From Clostridia bacterium (GTDB taxonomy: Bacteria; Bacillota; Clostridia; Christensenellales; Aristaeellaceae), in contig JAFPWH010000035.1 of the NCBI GenBank assembly GCA_017395065.1, positions 95,599 through 159,598 of the forward strand: a DNA stretch of 64,000 nt. The letters run 5' to 3'. Numbering within the stretch: position 1 is the stretch's first letter; each line of letters begins with the position of its first letter. The translations under genes were made by a program, and so were the position numbers. Below are positions 33,732 through 44,399 of this stretch, piece by piece. The notes below the pieces were generated by a model that saw only the letters and a program-made list of their open reading frames with translations, made no database searches and was not told the origin of the DNA.

Positions 33732-36725
33732 CTATTCCTTCAGCCGCAGAAAGCCCTGATAGAACGAGCCGGGAAAGCCGAAGGATTTTTCTTCTTTTCC
33801 GAATGACACGCGCAGGTAGGTATTGCCGTTTTTGTCGCTGTACATTTCTTTGACGCTGCCCTCACCGAATGCCCTGTGAACGACGGCGGCGCCCACTTTT
33901 ACTTTGCTTACGTCCACCTTGGCCGGTTCGGCGGGCTTGGGCGCGGGCGTCTGAGGTTTGGGCGGTACGAAGGCCGGTCTGTAGGTCGGCGTGACGGCGG
34001 GCTTCGGAGCGGCGGGCGGCACGATGGGCTTTTCCGCCGTGATCGGTTTATGCTCCACGTATCTGGGTTCCGGCCGCTTTGCGCTTTCCGCTTCGTCCTC
34101 GTCGTCATCGGACCGGGCAGCAAAATACGGCTTATCCGGCACGTCGTGATAATCGGGCTTCGGCGCTTGCATGGATTGCCGCTGAAGTCCCGCCATGGCG
34201 TCGTATTCTTCCCTGCTGATCGTGGTGGAATACAGGCCGACCTGCGTATCGCGCGCATGGCTGTCTATGCCGGTGTAGGTCAGGCTTGCATCTTCGTAGC
34301 GCTTGAACTTGTACACCGCGTCGTTCATAAGGCTTTCGTTGAAGACGTTCAGGGAAACCAGCAGTTCAAAATCCTTTACGCTAAGGCCCGTCACTTTTTT
34401 GAACAGCGACGGTTCCAGCGCGGTGATCACGTCCACGAGGCTGAATTCTCGGTAATCGGTCAGATACATGAACACGGGCAGGCGCGTCGCAAATTTGATG
34501 AGCTTTTCCTGTATCTTTTTGCGCATGCTCTTGTATTCTTTTTCTTCTTCGGAGAGCTCCTTCTTTTCCTTCGGGGTCAGGTCTTCCTTTTCCTTCTTGG
34601 CCTGCTTTACGTGTTCGCTCTTGTTGATGATGGTCCGGATATCTTCGTTCAGCGTGCGGAAGCCTACAATGCTCATCAGGGCTTTCATCGCCTCTTCGTT
34701 TGCAAGCAATCTTGAAAGCGTGTCGTTGTCCACGTTGACGAGCAGGGCGCTTTCCCAGCGCTTGGCAAGCAGCGTCGCGCTGGTGCCCGCCATTGCGATA
34801 TCCAGTATTTCAGCGGCGTTGACCTGTCGCATCGCGCTGCCGTCATACGCCAGCACGGGCAGGAACTTCACGAATTCGCCCACTTTGATCTCGGGGTTGT
34901 TTTCGCCGATGTTCAGGCGGCAGCTGTAGTCCGAAATCTGCCTGAGCGCACGGTCGAGCGCAAAGTCGAACACATAGCATTCCTGCTTGATGATCTCTTT
35001 CGTTCCGTCCTCGCCGTGCACCTCCCACGGGCTTTGCACGCGGAAGGCCGCCTGAAAGTACGTTTCAGGGCTGGAAAGATTTCTCAGCATGAAGATGCCC
35101 GTCCAGGGCTTTACGGTAACGCCGGTCGTGAGCTTCCCGCAGGAGAGCGTGATCGTCTTGGTTTTGAGCGGATCGCCGAAGGATTTTTCCACGGGCGGCA
35201 GCGCCGCAGCGCCGATGCCGGCTTCCGTGCCCGCGCAGACGTTGACCGTGTATTGATGATAGTAGTTGTTCTGTCTTTGTTTGAGCAGGTTCGCCATCGC
35301 GTAGCAGCTTGCGACATTCGGCATAAACCACAGCGTATGGGTCAGCACATTCAAAAGCCTCGTATCGCTGAAGGGCATGGGCGGCTTTTCCGCGCCCAGC
35401 TTCAGCTCGTCCACGCTGGTCTCCATATAGGAACCGCGTATCAGGTCCAGCCACTTTTGCACGTAGTCTTCATACTTGAAACGCGCCTGTTCGCCCTTGC
35501 CCTCGGCGGCGAAGAACAGGTTCAGATCGAATTCGTCAAACTCTCCCTGCTTGGCGATGCGCTGTATGCTTTCGGGTATTTTGTAGGTCAGCATCACCAT
35601 GCGCGGCAGGGCGGCGTAGGGATTGGTTTCACCCTCCCCCGGCACATAATCCGGGAATTGACTGAGATGGGGCCACTCCGCTTTGGCTCTCTGTTCGTCA
35701 CTGTAGGTCCAGTTGAAAATCTGTTCCTCGATAAACTCGCCGCTGTTCAGGGCGCGGAAGGGCGTGCCGCTCAGATACAGGTAGTGATCCGTCGTGATCG
35801 GCAGCCACGTTTCGTCCACCGCGTCGGCGCGGTCGTAGTCCTTGAGGTCTTCTTCGTAGGTGTCTTCGTCGCTGTCGAAGAGTTTTTTCGCGTTGTCGCG
35901 CCACGCGCCGAAATGGTATTCGTCGAAGATGACCAGATCCCAGTTGGTGGCGTGCACCCATTCGTTGTTGGCTTTTATGCCGCCGGTCTCTTTGTTCACG
36001 CCCATGAAGTCCTGAAAAGAACCGAAACATACAATGGGTTTATCCTTGTCGGCCCTTTTGTATTGCTCGTCCATTCCGGGGTCGCCGTAATTGACCGGTC
36101 GGGAAATGAACTGCCAGCCCTCAAAATCCACGTGGGTCATCAGGTCTTCGCGCCACGCGGTCTCGACCGCCGGTTTGAAGGTCAGTATCAACACGCGCTT
36201 GTAGCCCAGCTTTTTTGCCAGTTGGTAGGAAGCGAAGGTCTTGCCGAAGCGCATTTTTGCGTTCCACAGGAATTTCGGTATCCGGCCCGCGCCTTCTTTT
36301 TCCGCGCTTTTGAAGTAGGCGACGGTGTCGCTCACCGCCTTCATCTGTTCGGGGCGCATTTTGAAGGTCTGCGTGCGGTTTTCCTCGTTCAGCGTGTGAT
36401 TGCGCACGGCGATGACGGACGCGCGAACCACGTCCGCGCCGCATTTATACCATTCGCCCGCTACGACCGGCACGCCCTTCTTTTCGAGCATCCTGTGCAC
36501 GTCGTGATCCGTGAAGGAGCCGCCGTCCGCATACATCGCGCTCTCCACCAGTTCCACCCTGTAGGAAATGGAAGGCGTGATCGTGGGATAGTGCTCCTTC
36601 ATGCGCTCTTCGATCGTCCGCGCCGTGTAGCCCACTTTCAGGCAGCCGGGAAAGCGCGTGTCGGAGTAGGCATAGATGATTGGATGGGATGAGGGGCGTT
36701 GGGGGAAGAATTGAATATCAGGCAT
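33732..36725 (-). CDS. R-M-like effector: GIY-YIG nuclease domain, SF2 helicase, PcrA-type Tudor
   Basis: About 997 residues from ATG 36725, chosen for the GGTGGTGAAG box and because it overlaps the methyltransferase stop. The N-terminus (about 5-100) is a T5orf172/GIY-YIG nuclease fold: IIYAYSD, LKVGYTARTIEERM and a late E-W-Y-K. An SF2 helicase follows: MRFGKT (motif I, about 160), DEYHFGAW (II), SGTPF (III) and FQAAFRVQSPW (VI). A charged coiled stretch, an accessory helical region and a Pro-rich linker (about 880-935) lead to a C-terminal PcrA/UvrD-type Tudor (VVHRAFGEGSV, about 945-990), which in PcrA binds RNA polymerase. With the adjacent methyltransferases it is best read as the translocating nuclease of a restriction system. 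Nuclease specificity is unknown. Confidence 0.85.
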   Translation of the reverse strand: MPDIQFFPQRPSSHPIIYAYSDTRFPGCLKVGYTARTIEERMKEHYPTITPSISYRVELVESAMYADGGSFTDHDVHRMLEKKGVPVVAGEWYKCGADVVRASVIAVRNHTLNEENRTQTFKMRPEQMKAVSDTVAYFKSAEKEGAGRIPKFLWNAKMRFGKTFASYQLAKKLGYKRVLILTFKPAVETAWREDLMTHVDFEGWQFISRPVNYGDPGMDEQYKRADKDKPIVCFGSFQDFMGVNKETGGIKANNEWVHATNWDLVIFDEYHFGAWRDNAKKLFDSDEDTYEEDLKDYDRADAVDETWLPITTDHYLYLSGTPFRALNSGEFIEEQIFNWTYSDEQRAKAEWPHLSQFPDYVPGEGETNPYAALPRMVMLTYKIPESIQRIAKQGEFDEFDLNLFFAAEGKGEQARFKYEDYVQKWLDLIRGSYMETSVDELKLGAEKPPMPFSDTRLLNVLTHTLWFMPNVASCYAMANLLKQRQNNYYHQYTVNVCAGTEAGIGAAALPPVEKSFGDPLKTKTITLSCGKLTTGVTVKPWTGIFMLRNLSSPETYFQAAFRVQSPWEVHGEDGTKEIIKQECYVFDFALDRALRQISDYSCRLNIGENNPEIKVGEFVKFLPVLAYDGSAMRQVNAAEILDIAMAGTSATLLAKRWESALLVNVDNDTLSRLLANEEAMKALMSIVGFRTLNEDIRTIINKSEHVKQAKKEKEDLTPKEKKELSEEEKEYKSMRKKIQEKLIKFATRLPVFMYLTDYREFSLVDVITALEPSLFKKVTGLSVKDFELLVSLNVFNESLMNDAVYKFKRYEDASLTYTGIDSHARDTQVGLYSTTISREEYDAMAGLQRQSMQAPKPDYHDVPDKPYFAARSDDDEDEAESAKRPEPRYVEHKPITAEKPIVPPAAPKPAVTPTYRPAFVPPKPQTPAPKPAEPAKVDVSKVKVGAAVVHRAFGEGSVKEMYSDKNGNTYLRVSFGKEEKSFGFPGSFYQGFLRLKE

Positions 36726-38283
36726 TTTCTTCACCACCATTCAAATCCATTGGTTTTATCATCGAATTGATAAAATCAACCTCTTCGTCACTAATACCAT
36801 ATTTTGCATAAAGTTCTTCATCAGTCCAAGGCTTCGACCAGTTTTGTACTGGTACAAATGCAAAAACAGTCTTTGAAATGTTCTGCGTATTCTTTATTAG
36901 TGACATCATAAACCTGAAAAACCTTGTTTTCATATATGAAATGAGGTTTAATCCCTCTTCTGCTGTCTTGACAAAATCAACAATCAGATATGTTTCTGTA
37001 CATACTGAATTAGGCTTTGCTAAGACTGGAGCAGATATAATAGCGTGTGGGTATTCATCTCCACCTGGGCTTGCTTTTGACACTAAAACTTTTATCTTAT
37101 CTTTCCAAACCAAATTCTTTGTAATATATCTTGGCGAAATGTATACCATTTTTTCTGCATTTTTATTGCGCTCACTCCTATACAGTAATACACTATGTGT
37201 AATATCCGGTTCTTTTACATAATCATCAAAGTTTGAAGGAATACCAAATGGCAACCTCGAACTCACTCGGTTGTTCATTGTTTCTTCCCCTAGCGAAGAG
37301 ACTTTAGATAAGATTGAAATTGCAGCATTATAACGAATAAATGTTTCAGCATCTTTTTCAAGCAAAGGGCGCACCATTTCATTCGTTTTGTCTTGTTTAT
37401 GGTTTATTACAGAACAATCACCAGTATGTGTTTGGCTCCATAAGAAATAACAAACACCACCGCGAATGTTTATCCCTGGGAAACAATCAGAAGTTTCGGG
37501 AAAATCGTGTATTACCGAAATCCTATTATCGTGAAGCATTTCGGATCGAAAGTCATCAAGGCCTTTACCACCAGAGTACCATCTGGCTGGAATGATCATT
37601 GAGATGTATCTTGGATTTAGTTTTTTTGCTTGTTGCACGAAACGATGGTAGATTGGTTGAGCACTACTTCCATCTCCGCCTCCATCGCTCAACTGATAGG
37701 GCGGATTTCCAATAATCACATCAAACTTCATGTTTAGTATCTCCTGCGGTTTTGTGGTGTGGATGAATTCATACGCATAGGTTTCCATGCCTTCTTGTTT
37801 TTTGCCGCCATACTCACTTTCTGACGCGCCGCAAAACACGCACTTTCCGTTTACCCAGCGGTGCAGCGTGTTCTTGAAGCGCACATTGCCCTGTGCGTCG
37901 GCAAATTTGCTGACCGAATAAATGCTGTTGGGATACTTGCTGCAATACAGGCTGCGCCGCGATAGCAGGCTGGTCAGTTCCGTAATGGAAATGCCGTAAA
38001 GCTGCTTTTGAAAGATGTGATCGACACGTTCCTGCAAATCAGGATAAATGCTCTCCAGCCCGATTATCAAGCGTTTGGCGATTTCGCGCAAAAACACGCC
38101 GCTTTTACAGGCAGGGTCCAAAAATGTGGTGTTGGGATCGCTGAACAATTCCTGCGGCAGTATATCCAACATCGCATTTGCCACATCAGGCGGGGTAAAA
38201 ACCTCGTCGTTGCTCAGATTCGCAATACATGAAAGAACGTCCGGATTATAGGTGGCATTGTATAAATCGATTCTATTCTCCAT
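36718..38283 (-). CDS. Eco57I-type N6-adenine DNA methyltransferase
   Basis: The 521-residue protein starts at ATG 38283 behind GAGGTG. SAM motif I is FLDPACKSGVF (about 54-64) and the adenine-methylation motif NPPYQLSDGG follows at about 195. A CVFC zinc-like pair lies between them. The C-terminal half (about 250-521) should be the target-recognition part. It overlaps the helicase start by eight bases. From about 36.74 to 37.73 kb the DNA is AT-rich (sampled lines about 33-45 % GC) while the first half of the gene is about 57 %, a sign that the recognition half was swapped in. It belongs to the Eco57I/type IIG-like class. Its expression is probably set by the operator array at 38.3 kb. Confidence 0.9.
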   Translation of the reverse strand: MENRIDLYNATYNPDVLSCIANLSNDEVFTPPDVANAMLDILPQELFSDPNTTFLDPACKSGVFLREIAKRLIIGLESIYPDLQERVDHIFQKQLYGISITELTSLLSRRSLYCSKYPNSIYSVSKFADAQGNVRFKNTLHRWVNGKCVFCGASESEYGGKKQEGMETYAYEFIHTTKPQEILNMKFDVIIGNPPYQLSDGGGDGSSAQPIYHRFVQQAKKLNPRYISMIIPARWYSGGKGLDDFRSEMLHDNRISVIHDFPETSDCFPGINIRGGVCYFLWSQTHTGDCSVINHKQDKTNEMVRPLLEKDAETFIRYNAAISILSKVSSLGEETMNNRVSSRLPFGIPSNFDDYVKEPDITHSVLLYRSERNKNAEKMVYISPRYITKNLVWKDKIKVLVSKASPGGDEYPHAIISAPVLAKPNSVCTETYLIVDFVKTAEEGLNLISYMKTRFFRFMMSLIKNTQNISKTVFAFVPVQNWSKPWTDEELYAKYGISDEEVDFINSMIKPMDLNGGEENA

Positions 38284-38297
38284 TACGCACCTCAAAC

Positions 38298-38366
38298 ATT
38301 ACTACACACTCGCATAAAGTACTAATATATTACTACATTTATTTCCAAAATTCAATATATTACTAC
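38298..38366. promoter_or_regulatory. Three spaced copies of a regulator site in the divergent R-M control region
   Basis: The block ATTACTAC occurs at 38298-38305, 38329-38336 and 38359-38366, spaced 31 and 30 bases. The last two are preceded by identical AATAT. The middle copy is part of an 18-base near-palindrome, GTACTAATATATTACTAC (38319-38336). It overlaps a minus-strand -10 TAATAT (38327-38332), with TTGAAT (38350-38355) 17 bases upstream; the third copy overlaps that -35. This fits repression of the methyltransferase promoter by the adjacent XRE protein. Binding itself is inferred. Confidence 0.75.
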
Positions 38367-38393
38367 TTTAACAAAAAAAATAGTATTTTCTCG

Positions 38394-38399
38394 TATACT
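38394..38399 (+). promoter_or_regulatory. Probable -10 element of the XRE regulator gene
   Basis: TATACT at 38394-38399 lies about 20 bases before the start codon, so the leader would be only a few bases, as seen for leaderless controller genes of other R-M systems. A run of eight A (38373-38380) sits in the spacer region. Confidence 0.5.
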
Positions 38400-38418
38400 T
38401 AAATATGAGGTGACAGAA

Positions 38419-38727
38419 TTGTTCAGCGAAATCCTGAAAGAATTACGGGAAGACAACAACCACACACAAGCAGATTTGGCAAAACTGCTTGGTGTGGCAA
38501 AAAGTACCGTAAGTAATTGGGAACAGAAAAAAAGCGAGCCGAGTTTTGAGCAACTCTGCAAAATTTGTGATATTTACAAGGCTTCGGCAGATTATCTGCT
38601 GGGAAGGTCGGCAGACGATCCGCAAAGGCGCGCAGAAAGGCTTAACCAGCTTTCCGAAGAAAACAAAAGCCACATTCGCAGTTACGAAAAGTATTTACTC
38701 AGTGAACAAAAAAGCAAATCAAAATAA
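38419..38727 (+). CDS. XRE-family regulator of the R-M locus
   Basis: About 102 residues from TTG 38419, which follows GAGGTGA by five bases; a GTG at 38410 in frame overlaps that box and is less likely. The Cro/CI helix-turn-helix is clear: QADLAKLLGVAKSTVSNWEQ (about 20-39), followed by P-S-F-E-Q-L and Y-x-A-S-A-D-Y-L-L-G-R. The C-terminal 30 residues are charged. It is transcribed opposite to the large methyltransferase. The repeated sites between them are its likely target, giving autoregulated control as in C-protein R-M systems. The region is AT-rich, unlike neighbours. Confidence 0.88.
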   Translation: MFSEILKELREDNNHTQADLAKLLGVAKSTVSNWEQKKSEPSFEQLCKICDIYKASADYLLGRSADDPQRRAERLNQLSEENKSHIRSYEKYLLSEQKSKSK

Positions 38728-38763
38728 ACCATCAATCATAGTCTGACAATTTGATTAATGGTT
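38727..38763. terminator. Bidirectional terminator between the regulator and the short methyltransferase gene
   Basis: AACCATCAATCA pairs with TGATTAATGGTT (one mismatch), with T-runs on both strands. Confidence 0.75.
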
Positions 38764-38779
38764 TTAAAATTCTTGTCTT

Positions 38780-39496
38780 TCAAACAGCATCCTGTATTTT
38801 CCAATAATAGACCGGCGGAAATACCCTGATCGGTTTAGGAATGCTCTTGCTTGGATCGTCCGGGTCTATCATCCAGTATTCACTGCCGATTGCTTCGTCA
38901 CCGAATAGAGAAAGCTGCTGGCTATAGAAGCGCTCATCTGTGTTTTCGTTCATCAACACGTCGAGGCGATAATCGCTGCGCTTCAGGCTGCTTTTGCCGG
39001 TAAACGTCCACTCGGAAAAAATGATGGGCTCGTCGGTATCGCCGCCCGCAAGATCGACGCATTTCAGCGTCAGGGCATTGCCGCACAGGATGTTGCGCTC
39101 CAGAATGTAGCGCACGGCCCCGCGCACTTCCTCGCGGCACTCTTTTTTGCAGCGGGCGGTGTAGGCTTCGTCCCAGATGGCGAAGAGGCGCTTTCGGCAT
39201 TCCTCCACGTTGTCCTGCAATATGTCCACGCCGTAGAGGCCGGTCATTGCCAGAACAGCGTATTTCTCGTAATCGGCGGCGCTCTTTTTGTAGCGCGCTT
39301 CCACGACGGCGAGCTTTCTGCGCAGTATCTCCGCAAGGAAATTCCCGTCGCCGCAGGCCGGTTCCAGAAACCGGCTGTCGATGCGCTCGGTTTCCTGCTT
39401 TACCAGATCGAGCATCGCGTTGACTTCCCGCTGCGCGGTGAACACCTCGCCGTGATCCGCTACGCGCTGTTTGGATTTTACCTGCCGCTCAGCCAC
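38780..39496 (-). CDS. Short N6-MTase-like protein of the R-M locus
   Basis: The 238-residue protein starts at GTG 39496, six bases after GGGGGAG. It has a methyltransferase-type SAM motif, FLEPACGDGNFLAEIL (about 43-58), and a following YGVDI strand. The catalytic NPPY is absent and the protein ends with the V-Y-Y-W-K-I-Q-D block. Proteins of this length and pattern, with the VKSKQRVADHGEVFT opening, recur beside GIY-YIG helicase R-M genes, so I read it as an intact family member and not a fragment; this is from memory. It might be a specificity, SAM-sensing or partner subunit. It lies convergent with the XRE gene and shares orientation with the large methyltransferase. Confidence 0.78.
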   Translation of the reverse strand: MAERQVKSKQRVADHGEVFTAQREVNAMLDLVKQETERIDSRFLEPACGDGNFLAEILRRKLAVVEARYKKSAADYEKYAVLAMTGLYGVDILQDNVEECRKRLFAIWDEAYTARCKKECREEVRGAVRYILERNILCGNALTLKCVDLAGGDTDEPIIFSEWTFTGKSSLKRSDYRLDVLMNENTDERFYSQQLSLFGDEAIGSEYWMIDPDDPSKSIPKPIRVFPPVYYWKIQDAV

Positions 39497-39531
39497 TTCC
39501 GTCTCCCCCGTGTGCTTTCGTATTCCCGTTT

Positions 39532-39560
39532 ATGATACCATGAAAGAGAAGAAAAAGCAA
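39532..39560 (-). promoter_or_regulatory. Promoter of the short methyltransferase-like gene
   Basis: Minus-strand TTGCTT (39555-39560), 17 bases, TATCAT (39532-39537). No copy of the ATTACTAC site is present here. Confidence 0.6.
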
Positions 39561-39597
39561 GAAACGGAAGCCTTTTTATTCTGCCGCGGCAAAAGAA

Positions 39598-39635
39598 AAG
39601 GGGCTCTTCCCGCTTTTTCGGCGGAAGAGCCCCTT
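39598..39635 (-). terminator. Terminator of gyrA
   Basis: A 13-base stem AAGGGGCTCTTCC/GGAAGAGCCCCTT, followed on the minus strand by TTTTCTTTT. Confidence 0.9.
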
Positions 39636-39650
39636 GGATTTATTTGCTCG

Positions 39651-42218
39651 TCAGATCTCCCCGTCGTCTTCGGGTTCGGGGTTTTCTTCGAGGTCGTTTA
39701 GCAGCCTGTCCAGCGCGTCGGGCGAATTGTCGTTGATGTCGGGTTCGTCGGTTTGGGGCTTGTCCACTTCTTCGGCGCTGAGTTCTTCTTCTCTTGCGAC
39801 GGGGCAGACGCTGATGATCTTGCTCTGACCCACCTTCATCAGGCGAACGCCCTGCGTGGAGCGGCCCTGCAAGGAGATCGAGGAGACGGGGATGCGGATC
39901 AGCGTGCCGTCGACGGTGATGAGCATGAGGTCCTCGTCTTCGCTTACGAGCAGCTGCGCTGCGAGCTTGCCCGTCTTTTCGGTGATTTGCATCGCCTTGA
40001 TGCCCTTGCCGGCGCGGCTCTGCACGCGGAACTCGTCGATGGAGGTGCGCTTGCCGTAGCCGTTTTCGGTGATGGCGAGCACGGTCTTGCTCTCGTCGTC
40101 GATGACGGAGAGGTCCACGACCTCGTCGTCCTCGCCCAGGTCCATGCTGCGAACGCCCATGGCGCTTCGGCCGATGGCGCGCAGCTCGCTTTCCTCAAAG
40201 CGGATGGAGAAGCCGTTGCGGGAGCCAAGCATGAGCTGGCTGTCGCCCCGGGTCAGGCGCACGGCGATCAGCGAATCGCTGTCCCTCAAGGTCACGGCGA
40301 TCAGGCCGACCTTGCGGATGTTGGCAAAGGCGCTGAGCTCCACGCGCTTTATGATGCCAAGCTTCGTGGCCATGATCAGGTAATAGCCCTCCTGATCCTC
40401 CGTCGGAACGGGCAGTATCGCGGTCACCTTTTCGCCGGCGTCGAGCTGCAGCATGTTTATGATCGCGGTGCCGCGGCCCGTGCGCGCGCCCTCGGGGATT
40501 TCGTAGCAGTACTTCCTGAACGCGCGGCCCCTGTCTGTAAAGAAGAGGATGGTATCGTGCGTGCTGGTCACGTACAGCTGCTCGATGAAGTCTTCCTCCC
40601 GCGCGGTCGCGCCGATGACGCCCTTGCCGCCCCTGCGCTGCGCGCGGTAGGTGGACGAGGACAGGCGCTTTACGTAGCCGTTGTGGGTGATGGTGATGAC
40701 CATGTCCTCTTCCTCGATCAGGTCGAGCATGTCGATGTCTCCGTCGAGGGCGCTGATCTCGGTGCGGCGCTCGTCGGCGTACTTTCTGCGGATCTCGGTT
40801 ATCTCGTCCTTTATGATGCCCATGAGCATGCCTTCGTCGGAGAGCACCTGCTTGTAGTAGGCGATCATCTTTTCAAGCTCCTGATACTCCTGCAAAAGCC
40901 TGTCGCGCTCCAGACCCGTCAGGCGCTGAAGGCGCATATCGAGGATGGCCTGCGCCTGCTTGTCGTCCAGGCCGAAAGAATCAATCAGGCCCTGCTTGGC
41001 CTCGTTGGGGTTGGCGCTTGCGCGGATTAAGTTGATGACCTCGTCGATTCGGTCGAGGGCGATGAGCAGGCCCTCCAGTATGTGGGCGCGCGCTTCCGCC
41101 TTGTTGAGCTCGTAGCGGGTGCGGCGGGTGATGACGTCCTTTTGATGGTCGAGGTAGTGCTTTATGATGGATTTGAGCGAGAGCACCTTGGGTTCGCCGC
41201 CCACCAGCGCGAGCATGATCGCGCCGAAGGTCTCCTGCATCTGGGTGTGCTTGTAGAGGTAGTTGAGGACGATGTTGGGCGATACGTCTCGCTTTAATTC
41301 GATGACGATGCGCATGCCCTTGCGGTCGCTCTCGTCGCGGATGTCGCTGATGCCTTCCAGGCGCTTGTCGTGCACGAGCTCGGCGATCTTGGCCACGAGG
41401 TTGGCCTTGTTGACCATGTAGGGGATCTCGGTCACGACGATGCGCTGCCTGCCCTGAGACATTTCCTCGAGCTCGTGCTTGGCCCTCACGATGATGCGGC
41501 CGCGCCCGGTGTGGTAGGCGTCGTAAATACCCCGCTGGCCGAGAATGACGCCGCCGGTCGGAAAGTCCGGCCCCTTGACGAAGGCCATCAGTTCGTCGAC
41601 CTCGCACTCCGGATGGTCGATCATGTAGACGCAGGCGTCGATCACCTCGCCCAGATTGTGCGGCGGGATGTTCGTGGCCATGCCGACGGCGATGCCGGCG
41701 GAACCGTTGACCAGAAGATTCGGGAAGCGCGAAGGCATGACCTCCGGCTGCATAAGCGTTTCGTCGAAGTTGGGATAGAAGTCCACGGTCTCCTTGTCGA
41801 GATCGCGCACCATTTCCATGGCGAGCTTCTGAAGCCTTACCTCGGTGTAACGCATGGCGGCCTGACTGTCTCCGTCCACGGAGCCGAAGTTGCCCTGCCC
41901 GTCGACCAGAAGGTAGCGGGTGTTGAAGGGCTGCGCGAGGCGCACCATTGCGTCGTAGACCGCGCTGTCTCCGTGGGGATGGTATTTGCCCAGTACGTCG
42001 CCCACGATGCGGGCGGATTTGCGGTAAGGCTTGTCCGGCGTGTTGCCCAGCTCCATCATCGAATAGAGGATGCGGCGATGCACGGGCTTTAAGCCGTCGC
42101 GAACGTCCGGCAAGGCGCGGCTGACGATGACCGCCATCGCGTAGGAGATAAACGATTTTTTGAGCTCCTCCTCGACGTCCAGGGGCGTGAGATTTCCTAT
42201 ATTGAATTGATCGTTCAC
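39651..42218 (-). CDS. gyrA: DNA gyrase subunit A
   Basis: The 855-residue protein carries the breakage-reunion domain with the catalytic tyrosine in AMRYTEVRL (about 122) and the quinolone region [13 protein letters not shown], with Ser and Asp at the positions that give susceptibility in E. coli. The GyrA box QRRGGKG in the C-terminal wheel domain identifies gyrase rather than topoisomerase IV. The tail is acidic, ending in E-D-D-G-E-I. It follows gyrB by 13 bases in one operon. Length is normal. Confidence 0.98.
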   Translation of the reverse strand: MNDQFNIGNLTPLDVEEELKKSFISYAMAVIVSRALPDVRDGLKPVHRRILYSMMELGNTPDKPYRKSARIVGDVLGKYHPHGDSAVYDAMVRLAQPFNTRYLLVDGQGNFGSVDGDSQAAMRYTEVRLQKLAMEMVRDLDKETVDFYPNFDETLMQPEVMPSRFPNLLVNGSAGIAVGMATNIPPHNLGEVIDACVYMIDHPECEVDELMAFVKGPDFPTGGVILGQRGIYDAYHTGRGRIIVRAKHELEEMSQGRQRIVVTEIPYMVNKANLVAKIAELVHDKRLEGISDIRDESDRKGMRIVIELKRDVSPNIVLNYLYKHTQMQETFGAIMLALVGGEPKVLSLKSIIKHYLDHQKDVITRRTRYELNKAEARAHILEGLLIALDRIDEVINLIRASANPNEAKQGLIDSFGLDDKQAQAILDMRLQRLTGLERDRLLQEYQELEKMIAYYKQVLSDEGMLMGIIKDEITEIRRKYADERRTEISALDGDIDMLDLIEEEDMVITITHNGYVKRLSSSTYRAQRRGGKGVIGATAREEDFIEQLYVTSTHDTILFFTDRGRAFRKYCYEIPEGARTGRGTAIINMLQLDAGEKVTAILPVPTEDQEGYYLIMATKLGIIKRVELSAFANIRKVGLIAVTLRDSDSLIAVRLTRGDSQLMLGSRNGFSIRFEESELRAIGRSAMGVRSMDLGEDDEVVDLSVIDDESKTVLAITENGYGKRTSIDEFRVQSRAGKGIKAMQITEKTGKLAAQLLVSEDEDLMLITVDGTLIRIPVSSISLQGRSTQGVRLMKVGQSKIISVCPVAREEELSAEEVDKPQTDEPDINDNSPDALDRLLNDLEENPEPEDDGEI

Positions 42219-42231
42219 GTCGATACCTCCC

Positions 42232-44208
<1,977 letters not shown>

Positions 44209-44277
44209 TCATAAATCAGGCACAAAAACCATTGATTTGATGTTATGATTTCTACGCTTTTTTGCTCTTTTTTACTC

Positions 44278-44306
44278 TTGTTTTATCGGGCGAAAAATGC
44301 TATAAT
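44278..44306 (+). promoter_or_regulatory. Promoter of the RsuA/RsmC/SNF2 genes
   Basis: TTGTTT (44278-44283), 17 bases, TATAAT (44301-44306), leaving a leader of about 90 bases without a recognised element. Confidence 0.75.
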
Positions 44307-44399
44307 CCGAATGGGAAATATGCTCCGGCTTCGTGGCCGATCCGGTTGCGAAAGCGTAAGCAAGCGGATATTTTACTGTTAAACGGAGACTGAGCGGCG

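Noticed and set aside
35016..36692. A 558-codon plus-strand frame over the R-M helicase
   Set aside because: No domain, no ribosome site; opposite to clear helicase motifs.
38780..39496. The short methyltransferase taken as a broken gene
   Set aside because: It has its own promoter, a good ribosome site and a clean stop, and its length matches proteins I recall beside similar loci.
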